Shown here: positions 46,882 through 52,587 of the stretch, in pieces
How positions within the stretch are numbered: the first letter of the stretch is position 1
Layout: each line of letters opens with the position of its first letter
Origin: Ramlibacter monticola
Lineage (GTDB): Bacteria > Pseudomonadota > Gammaproteobacteria > Burkholderiales > Burkholderiaceae_C
Assembly (NCBI RefSeq): GCF_016722785.1
Contig: NZ_JAEQNE010000012.1
Span: forward strand, 57,501-110,087
Length of the DNA stretch: 52,587 nucleotides
Reading direction: 5' to 3'
The notes under the pieces: model-generated
What the model was told of the DNA's origin: nothing
The model's database searches: none
Seen by the model: only the letters and a program-made list of their open reading frames with translations
Made by a program: the position numbers and the translations under genes

Positions 46882-47781
46882 TCAGTGTTCTTCGGCCGGC
46901 GCATCGGGCGCCGCCCGCGCCCGCAGCACGGTCGCGGCGATTCCGCTGCCCAGGATCAGCGCGATGCCGCCCCAGCCCGCCAGCGGGATCCGGTCGCCGA
47001 ACAGCAGCAGGCTGTAGAGCGCGCCGAACACGATGCCGGAGTACTGCAGGTTGGCCACCACCAGCGTGGCGCCGTGGCTGTAGGCGCGCGTCATGCACCA
47101 CTGGCCCAGCGAAGCGAACAGGCCGATCGGCAGCAGCCACAGGGCCGAGCCCCAGTTCCAGGGGGACATGCCGCCCGCGACCATGCCGGCGGCGCCGGCC
47201 ACCGCGGAGCCGACGGCAAAGTAGAAGACCGTGCGCACCTCCGGCTCGCCGATCTTTCCGAGCGCCATCACCTGCAGGTACGCGAACGCCGACAGCAGGC
47301 CCGACAGCAGGCCCACCAGCCCGGCGAAGACCTGGTGCTGCTCCATGGTCGGCCGCAGCATCAGCACGACGCCGGCGAAGCCCGCCAGCACGGTCATGGC
47401 GAGCGCCCCCTGGCGGCCGGGCAGCGGCTGGCCGGAGCGCGGGTTCCATGCGATGAGGGTGCCGCCCACCAGGAAGGCCGCGATCCAGACGCTGCTCATG
47501 TAGTTGAGCGTCATGGCGGTGGCCAGCGGCAGGCCGGCGATGGCGTAGAACCACGCCCCCAGCGACAGCACGCCGACCAGGCTGCGCCAGGCGTGCATGC
47601 CGGGGTACTGGGTGGCGAGCGGGGTGCGCTGCGAGCGCGCCCACAGGCCCATCACGGCCATGCCGATCACGCCGCGCCAGAACACCAGCTCGGAGGCGTG
47701 GAAGGACGCCGAGGCGAACTTCACGCAGACCGCCATCGTCGCGAAGAACAGCGACGCGGCCAGCATCCAGAGGGCCTGCAT
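46882..47781 (-). CDS. EamA/DMT-family transporter
   Basis: 299 aa, ten predicted membrane helices in two EamA repeats: MLAASLFFATMAVCVKFASA (helix 1), AGLPLATAMTLNYMSSVWIA (helices 3-4), then second-half segments such as AYLQVMALGKIGEPEV and LVVANLQYSGIVFGALYSLL. Drug/metabolite exporters of this family often move amino acids or small metabolites; the substrate cannot be told. ATG at 47781 with AAGG in front; an earlier in-frame start extends into the Rieske gene and is rejected. Confidence 0.85.
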   Translation of the reverse strand: MQALWMLAASLFFATMAVCVKFASASFHASELVFWRGVIGMAVMGLWARSQRTPLATQYPGMHAWRSLVGVLSLGAWFYAIAGLPLATAMTLNYMSSVWIAAFLVGGTLIAWNPRSGQPLPGRQGALAMTVLAGFAGVVLMLRPTMEQHQVFAGLVGLLSGLLSAFAYLQVMALGKIGEPEVRTVFYFAVGSAVAGAAGMVAGGMSPWNWGSALWLLPIGLFASLGQWCMTRAYSHGATLVVANLQYSGIVFGALYSLLLFGDRIPLAGWGGIALILGSGIAATVLRARAAPDAPAEEH

Positions 47782-47807
47782 CAGGCCTTGCTCGCGGGAG
47801 ACGTCAC

Positions 47808-48953
47808 TCAGGCACGGGGTGCGTTCGGCCCCATGAGATCGCGGTACCACTCGTGGAAGTGCTGCATGCCGTCTTCCATCGGACTCTGGTAGGGGCCGAC
47901 CTCGTTGTCGCCGCGCTGCATCAGCGCCTTGCGGCCGGCATCCATGCGCAGGGCGATCTCGTCGTCCTCGATGCAGGTCTCCATGTAGGCGGCCTGCTGG
48001 GCCTCGACGAACTCGCGCTCGAAGGCGGCGATCTCCTCGGGGTAGAAGAACTCCACCACGTTGACCGTCTTCTGCGGGCCCTTGGGGAACAGCGTGGAGA
48101 CCACCAGCACGTTCGGGTACCACTCCACCATCACGTTGGGGTACAGCGTGAGCCACACCGCGCCGTGCCGGGGCAGGGTGCCGTCCTGGTAGCGCAGGAC
48201 CTGGTCGTGCCACTTGCGGTAGACGTCGGAGCCGGGCTTGCCCAGCTTGCCGGCCAGGCCCACCGTCTGCACGGAGTACTCGCGCCCGAACTCCCAGCGC
48301 AGGTCGTCGCAGGTGACGAAGTTGCCCAGGCCCGGATGGAAGGGGCCCACGTGGTAGTCCTCCAGGTAGACCTCGATGAAGGTCTTCCAGTTGTAGTCCA
48401 CCTCGTGCAGTTCGGTGCGGTCGTACACGTAGCCGGAGAAATCGAGGTCGCCCCGGGGGCCCAGCTTCGCCAGAGCGCCGCCGACGTCGAAGCCGTTGTT
48501 CTCGAACATCAGCCCGTTCCAGGCCTGCAACCCGTAGTTCTTCAGGTTCAGGCAGGGATCGGTGGCGAAGTGCGGCGCGCCCATCAGCGTGCCGGCCTGG
48601 CAGTGCTGGCCGGCGCTATAGGTCCAGCGATGTAGCGGGCACACGATGTTCCCTCCCGAGGAAGGCTTGCCGTGCACCGAGCCGCGGCCGCGCAGCATCA
48701 CCGCCTGCCGGTGCCGGCAGACGTTGGAGATCACCTCGATGCCGCGCGGCGTGCGCAGCAGCGCGCGCCCCTCGCCTTCGTGCGAAAGCGTGTGGTAATC
48801 GCCCATTTCGGGCACTTGCAGTTCATGCCCCAGGTAACGGGGCCCGCGCTGCCAGATGAGCTCCAACTCGCGCTGGTAGAGCGCTTCGTCGAAATAACTG
48901 CTGACAGGGAGTTGGCTTGCGGCCTGCTGTAACTGAAGACTTAAATCAGACAT
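47808..48953 (-). CDS. Rieske-type ring-hydroxylating oxygenase alpha subunit
   Basis: 381 aa. Rieske cluster ligands in NVCRHRQAVM and GNIVCPLHRWTYSAG (two Cys, two His, about 79-101); mononuclear iron site in VYLEDYHVGPFHPGLG (Asp/His/His, about 195-204). No beta subunit, ferredoxin or reductase gene is adjacent, so it must rely on a partner elsewhere. The length and single-subunit style recall GbcA/carnitine-type or demethylase oxygenases; the substrate is unknown. ATG at 48953. Confidence 0.85.
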   Translation of the reverse strand: MSDLSLQLQQAASQLPVSSYFDEALYQRELELIWQRGPRYLGHELQVPEMGDYHTLSHEGEGRALLRTPRGIEVISNVCRHRQAVMLRGRGSVHGKPSSGGNIVCPLHRWTYSAGQHCQAGTLMGAPHFATDPCLNLKNYGLQAWNGLMFENNGFDVGGALAKLGPRGDLDFSGYVYDRTELHEVDYNWKTFIEVYLEDYHVGPFHPGLGNFVTCDDLRWEFGREYSVQTVGLAGKLGKPGSDVYRKWHDQVLRYQDGTLPRHGAVWLTLYPNVMVEWYPNVLVVSTLFPKGPQKTVNVVEFFYPEEIAAFEREFVEAQQAAYMETCIEDDEIALRMDAGRKALMQRGDNEVGPYQSPMEDGMQHFHEWYRDLMGPNAPRA

Positions 48954-49091
48954 TTCACCTGACCTAGAGACTCCCCCTATGAAGGGGCAGGGCCGCGCGT
49001 GGAAGCGCGACAGGAAGGCAGGGGGATTCTACCCCCCGGGGGGACTTGGGGCCCGTCCATCTAAAATCCAGGGTTTCGCCTCCAAGAATTC

Positions 49092-49319
49092 ATGTCCAAG
49101 CCCCCTCTAGCCCCCCCTGCCAGTTATGAAGCGGCCATGGAGGAACTGGAACAGCTCACCGGCCGCATCGAGTCCGGGCAGCTCCCGCTGGAACAACTCC
49201 TGGCCGGATACGAGCGCGGCGCCGAGCTGCTGAAGTTCTGCCGGGACAAGCTCCAGGCCGTGGAGGAGCAGATCAAGGTGCTGGATGCGGGCGTGCTGAA
49301 GCCGTGGGCGAGCGAGTGA
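49092..49319 (+). CDS. xseB: exodeoxyribonuclease VII small subunit
   Basis: 75 aa. Two-helix XseB: SYEAAMEELEQLTGRIESGQ, then LEQLLAGYERGAELLKFCRD and VEEQIKVLD. Joins XseA to form the single-strand exonuclease; xseA is not in the window. It is followed by ispA and dxs, the common order in beta- and gamma-proteobacteria. Divergent from the Rieske gene with a 138-bp gap. Confidence 0.92.
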   Translation: MSKPPLAPPASYEAAMEELEQLTGRIESGQLPLEQLLAGYERGAELLKFCRDKLQAVEEQIKVLDAGVLKPWASE

Positions 49320-49378
49320 GCGCGGCCCGGCCGCCCGAAGGCGCTCGCAGCGGAGAGCGAAGCTCGGAGGTGCTTTCC

Positions 49379-50266
49379 GTGACCTTCGATCTCAAGGACT
49401 GGTCGGCCGAGCGGCTCGATCGGACGGAGCAGGCCCTGTCGGCCTGGGTTCCCACCAACGCGCCGGCCGACCTGGGCGATGCCATGCGCTACGCCGTGCT
49501 CGATGGCGGCAAGCGGCTGCGGCCGCTGCTGGTGCTGGGGGCCTGCGAGGCCGTGGGCGGCAACGCTGAGGCGGCGCTGCGAGCCGGCTGCGCGGTCGAA
49601 CTGATCCACGCCTATTCGCTGGTGCACGACGACATGCCGTGCATGGACAACGACGTCCTGCGCCGCGGCAAGCCGACGGTGCACGTGCAGTTCGGCGAGG
49701 CCACCGCGCTGCTCGCCGGCGACGCGCTGCAGGCCCTGGCCTTCGAGCTGCTGACCCCGGCGGACGCCCGCATCCCCGAACACACCCAGGCCCGCCTGTG
49801 CCGCCTGCTGGCTCTTTCCGCCGGCCACGCGGGCATGGCCGGCGGGCAGGCGATCGACCTGGCCGCCGTCGGCAAGGCGCTCACCGAATCCGAGCTGCGC
49901 CACATGCACCGCCTCAAGACCGGCGCGCTGCTGCAGACCAGCGTGATGATGGGCGCCGCGTGCGGCGAGCCCGACGCGCAGGCGCTGGCCGGGCTGCGGG
50001 AGTACGGCGCCGCCCTGGGGCTCGCCTTCCAGGTGGTCGACGACATCCTGGACGTGACCGCCGACTCCGCGACCCTGGGCAAGACCGCCGGCAAGGACGC
50101 CGCCCAGGACAAGCCCACCTACGTCTCGCTGCTGGGGCTGGCCCGCGCCCGCGCCTACGCCTCGGAACTGCTCGAGCAGGCGCGTGCGGCGCTGCGGACC
50201 ACCGGCCTGGCCGATACGCGCGCCCTTCTCGCGCTGGCCGAGATGGTGGTACACCGCGAGAACTGA
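49379..50266 (+). CDS. ispA: farnesyl diphosphate synthase
   Basis: 295 aa. Condenses IPP with DMAPP/GPP to FPP. First Asp-rich motif VHDDMPCMDNDVLRRGKPT (about 86-92), second QVVDDILDVTADSATLGKTA, plus KRLRPLLVLGACEAVGGNA and GGQAIDLAAVGKAL. The GTG at 49379 has GGAGG at 8 nt and gives the usual MTFDLKDWSAERL start. A GTG at 49316 overlapping the xseB stop (GTGA) would add 21 non-conserved residues. Operon with xseB and dxs. Confidence 0.92.
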   Translation: MTFDLKDWSAERLDRTEQALSAWVPTNAPADLGDAMRYAVLDGGKRLRPLLVLGACEAVGGNAEAALRAGCAVELIHAYSLVHDDMPCMDNDVLRRGKPTVHVQFGEATALLAGDALQALAFELLTPADARIPEHTQARLCRLLALSAGHAGMAGGQAIDLAAVGKALTESELRHMHRLKTGALLQTSVMMGAACGEPDAQALAGLREYGAALGLAFQVVDDILDVTADSATLGKTAGKDAAQDKPTYVSLLGLARARAYASELLEQARAALRTTGLADTRALLALAEMVVHREN

Positions 50267-50278
50267 AAACCAAAACAC

Positions 50279-52165
50279 ATGGCTACGCTGCTGGAAACCA
50301 TCAACGACCCGGCCGACCTGCGCCGGCTGCCGCGCACCCAGCTCGCCCCGCTGGCCGACGAGTTGCGCGCCTACGTGCTGGAATCGGTCGCCCGCACCGG
50401 CGGGCACCTGAGCTCCAACCTCGGCACGGTGGAACTCACGATCGCGCTGCACTACGTCTACAACACGCCGCACGACCGCATCGTGTGGGACGTGGGCCAC
50501 CAGACCTATCCGCACAAGATCCTGACCGGCCGGCGCGAGCGCATGCCCACGCTGCGCCAGCTGGGCGGCCTGGCCGGCTTCCCGCAACGCGCCGAGAGCG
50601 AGTACGACACCTTCGGCACGGCCCATTCCTCCACCAGCATCTCCGCGGCGCTGGGCATGGCGGTGGCCGCCCGGCAGAAGGGCGAGCAGCGCCATTGCAT
50701 CGCCGTGATCGGCGACGGCGCCATGACCGCCGGCATGGCCTTCGAGGCGCTGAACAACGCCGGCGTGGCCGATACCGACCTGCTGGTGATCCTGAACGAC
50801 AACGACATGTCGATCAGCCCGCCGGTGGGCGCGCTGAACCGCTACTTCGCCCAGCTCATGAGCGGCCGCTTCTACGCGGCGGCCAAGGACATCGGCAAGA
50901 AGGTGCTGCACGTGGCCCCGCCCCTGTTCGAGCTGGCCAAGCGCATCGAGGAACACGCCAAGGGCATGGTCGTGCCCGCCACGCTGTTCGAGAAGTTCGG
51001 CTTCAACTACGTGGGCCCGATCGACGGCCACGACCTCGAGTCGCTGATCCCGACGCTGCAGAACATCAAGCAGCTGCGGGGCCCGCAGTTCCTGCACGTG
51101 GTCACGAAGAAGGGCCAGGGCTACAAGCTGGCCGAGGCCGACCCGGTGGCCTACCACGGACCGGGCAAGTTCGATCCGGCGGTGGGCCTGGTCAAGCCCT
51201 CCACGCCGCCCAAGCCGGCCTTCTTCCAGGTGTTCGGCCAGTGGCTGTGCGACATGGCGGCGCAGGACCACCGGCTGGTGGGCATCACGCCCGCGATGCG
51301 CGAAGGCTCCGGCATGGTGGAATTCCACCAGCGCTTCCCGGACCGCTACCACGACGTCGGCATCGCCGAACAGCACGCGGTGACCTTCGCGGCCGGCCTC
51401 GCCTGCGAGGGCCTGAAGCCGGTGGTGGCGATCTATTCGACCTTCCTGCAGCGCGCCTACGATCAGTTGATCCACGACGTGGCGCTGCAGAACCTGCCGG
51501 TGGTGTTCGCGCTGGACCGCGCCGGCCTGGTCGGCGCCGACGGCCCGACGCACGCGGGCGCCTACGACATCGCCTACCTGCGCTGCATCCCGAACATGAG
51601 CATCGCCTGCCCGTCCGACGAGAACGAGACGCGCAAGCTGCTCACCACGGCCTACCAGCAGGCGCACCCGGTAGCCGTGCGCTATCCGCGCGGCACCGGC
51701 GTCGGCACCCCGGTGGAAGCGGGCCTGCACCCGCTGCCCTTCGGCCGGGGCGAACTGCGGCGCAAGGGCCAGAAGGTCGCGGTGCTGGCCTTCGGCACCT
51801 TGCTCCATCCGGCCTTGCAGGCCGCGGAGCGCCTGGACCTGACGGTGGCCAACATGCGCTGGGTGAAGCCGCTGGACACCGAGCTGCTGCAGCAACTGGC
51901 CGCCTCGCACGATGCGCTGGTCACGGTGGAAGAGGGCGTGATCATGGGCGGCGCGGGCAGCGCGGTGGCCGAGGCGCTCCACGCGGCCGGCATCGTCAAG
52001 CCGGTGCTGCAACTGGGCCTGCGCGACGAGTACGCCCCGCATGGCGACCCGGCGCGGCTGCTGGCGCTGCAGGGGCTGGATGCGGCGGGGATCGAGGCTT
52101 CGATCCGGGCCCGGTTCGGGGACATGTTCGAACGGGGCGCGCCGAGCTTGAAGGTCGTGGGCTGA
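50279..52165 (+). CDS. dxs: 1-deoxy-D-xylulose-5-phosphate synthase
   Basis: 628 aa. First enzyme of the MEP isoprenoid pathway; thiamine diphosphate enzyme. Seen: VWDVGHQTYPHKILTGRRER, FGTAHSSTSISAALGMAVAA, the ThDP/Mg motif VIGDGAMTAGMAFEALNNAG...NDNDMSIS, HVVTKKGQGYKLAE, the transketolase-type DVGIAEQHAVTFAAGLAC and LDRAGLVGADGPTHAGAYDI. Full length. Starts 12 bp after the ispA stop, so the two are cotranscribed. Confidence 0.95.
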   Translation: MATLLETINDPADLRRLPRTQLAPLADELRAYVLESVARTGGHLSSNLGTVELTIALHYVYNTPHDRIVWDVGHQTYPHKILTGRRERMPTLRQLGGLAGFPQRAESEYDTFGTAHSSTSISAALGMAVAARQKGEQRHCIAVIGDGAMTAGMAFEALNNAGVADTDLLVILNDNDMSISPPVGALNRYFAQLMSGRFYAAAKDIGKKVLHVAPPLFELAKRIEEHAKGMVVPATLFEKFGFNYVGPIDGHDLESLIPTLQNIKQLRGPQFLHVVTKKGQGYKLAEADPVAYHGPGKFDPAVGLVKPSTPPKPAFFQVFGQWLCDMAAQDHRLVGITPAMREGSGMVEFHQRFPDRYHDVGIAEQHAVTFAAGLACEGLKPVVAIYSTFLQRAYDQLIHDVALQNLPVVFALDRAGLVGADGPTHAGAYDIAYLRCIPNMSIACPSDENETRKLLTTAYQQAHPVAVRYPRGTGVGTPVEAGLHPLPFGRGELRRKGQKVAVLAFGTLLHPALQAAERLDLTVANMRWVKPLDTELLQQLAASHDALVTVEEGVIMGGAGSAVAEALHAAGIVKPVLQLGLRDEYAPHGDPARLLALQGLDAAGIEASIRARFGDMFERGAPSLKVVG

Positions 52166-52218
52166 GGGCCCAAGGCCACTCGGCGTCGCTCGCTGCCTTC
52201 TTGCCGGATCAGACCGGG
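52166..52218 (+). other. short spacer after dxs
   Basis: 53 bp between the dxs stop and the nested palindrome. No terminator stem with T-run is visible; the palindrome beyond it may serve that role. Confidence 0.3.
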
Positions 52219-52318
52219 ACTGTTCGTCTCAGCGACTGTCCCCCGGCGCGGGTGAGACCCGCGCCCCGGGTGAGCGCCGCGCCCGCGCCTCCTCCTTTAT
52301 GTCGCTGAGCCGAACAGT
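52219..52318. repeat. nested palindromic element (about 100 bp)
   Basis: Outer arms 52219-52236 (ACTGTTCGTCTCAGCGAC) and 52301-52318 pair with one mismatch in 18. A second perfect hairpin lies inside: GGCGCGGGT (52245-52253) with ACCCGCGCC (52257-52265). It looks like a small palindromic intergenic element. The IS3-type end starts at its last base. Confidence 0.7.
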
Positions 52319-52587
52319 GACCCGTCCTGCTTTAGGTTGACACCTGTTCGGGACTTGTTGCCGGCCGCCGGTGGGCGGCCAGAGACGCCCGGTGCCTGGC
52401 ATCGGGAGTTTCGTATTTTAGGGATAGGTGTGGCCGCTTCTCGTTGTACAGGCGCACGGACTCGCTCACCATGCGCCTCGCTTGCTTGAGATCGGCTGGA
52501 GTCTGCAGCAGGTATTCCATCTTCAGGATCCCGTTGACCCTCTCGGCCAGCGCGTTCTGGTAGCAGTCATAGCCGTCCGTCATCGAG
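52318..52587. mobile_element. IS3-family insertion sequence, left part in this orientation
   Basis: Terminal inverted-repeat-like end at 52318-52344 starts TGACCCGTCC and ends GGTTGACACC, as in IS3-family elements (5'-TG). The transposase stop lies 14 nt inside it. The element runs off the right edge. The target-site duplication cannot be seen because the other end is missing. Confidence 0.75.
52332..52587 (-). CDS. IS3-family transposase (OrfB) C-terminal part, 5' end outside window
   Basis: At least 84 codons: SMTDGYDCYQNALAERVNG, then ILKMEYLLQTPADLKQARRM and LYNEKRPHLSLKYETPDA. This is the end of an rve integrase domain; the E of ALAERVNG is the DDE catalytic Glu. The upstream catalytic Asp residues are outside the window. 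Probably intact, but cannot be judged here. Confidence 0.85.
   Translation of the reverse strand, partial: SMTDGYDCYQNALAERVNGILKMEYLLQTPADLKQARRMVSESVRLYNEKRPHLSLKYETPDARHRASLAAHRRPATSPEQVST

Noticed and set aside
45980..47644. Fusion of the sulfurtransferase with upstream sequence
   Set aside because: The extension is out of frame with the EamA gene and Arg/Ala-rich; separate ATG starts for both genes are clear.
49124..52042. Long open frame (about 970 codons) on the minus strand opposite ispA and dxs
   Set aside because: High-GC codon bias keeps the antisense frame open. The translation is Arg/His/Gln/Leu-rich with no domain, while the plus strand holds two unmistakable enzymes.

Overview
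The window is GC-rich, densely coded DNA with short intergenic gaps, many 4-bp ATGA or GTGA gene overlaps and frequent GTG/TTG starts. Gene content and order point to a betaproteobacterium of the order Burkholderiales, most likely Comamonadaceae (Ramlibacter/Variovorax-like). Pointers are the DUF3348-DUF802-OmpA-DUF2894 operon, the BPSS1780-type membrane protein next to homoserine kinase, DUF2782 and polA, and the xseB-ispA-dxs cluster. This placement is an inference from gene families, not from a marker search. No prophage, CRISPR array or plasmid backbone is visible. The only mobile element is an IS3-family end at the right edge.

Layout. 1-3.9 kb (minus): an operon for a MotA/MotB-like (TolQR/ZorAB-like) inner-membrane motor with a very long cytoplasmic tail, flanked by two DUF proteins. 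4.1-6.2 kb: a small lipoprotein, an FUSC-like membrane protein and a DUF937 protein. 6.3-9.1 kb (minus): tRNA-Lys(CTT), a 2OG-Fe(II) oxygenase and a four-domain rhodanese protein. 9.3-15.0 kb: an accessory-looking block of very small ORFs, two soluble histidine kinases with no response regulator, and a Crp/Fnr-type regulator preceded by a frameshifting 25-bp tandem duplication. 15.3-16.4 kb: a transglutaminase-like protease and tRNA-Ala(CGC). 16.4-20.3 kb: a GntR-PhyH-SAF oxidoreductase operon diverging from an alpha/beta hydrolase. 20.3-33.5 kb: mostly housekeeping (guaC, uvrD, thrB, polA, ubiX, a ZIP metal transporter) with two copies of a long-hairpin intergenic repeat at convergent gene ends. 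33.5-46 kb: envelope and stress-type genes, including a YVY-QP repeat protein, a 519-aa FUS-like Gly/Ser/Tyr/Gln protein, two DUF4142 proteins, a second UvrD/Rep-type helicase, a phosphatase, tandem alpha/beta hydrolases, a Na+/H+ antiporter and two small lipoproteins. 46-52.2 kb: sulfurtransferase, EamA transporter, Rieske oxygenase, then xseB-ispA-dxs (isoprenoid precursor supply). 52.2-52.6 kb: a nested palindrome directly abutted by an IS3-family element.

How the parts work together. dxs and ispA supply isoprenoid precursors and farnesyl diphosphate, and ubiX makes the prenylated flavin used by UbiD-type decarboxylases. uvrD, polA and xseB are DNA-repair functions. The 33.5-46 kb block looks like an envelope/stress island. 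Several of its intergenic regions share a previously unrecognised spaced motif: CTA, then CCGACA about 22 nt on, then a second CTA about 26 nt further. The most novel system is the motor operon at 1-3.9 kb. Its parts match the ZorA/ZorB architecture (a MotA-like channel with a long coiled tail, and a MotB-like OmpA protein with a membrane Asp), but none of the known Zorya effector genes is visible beside it.
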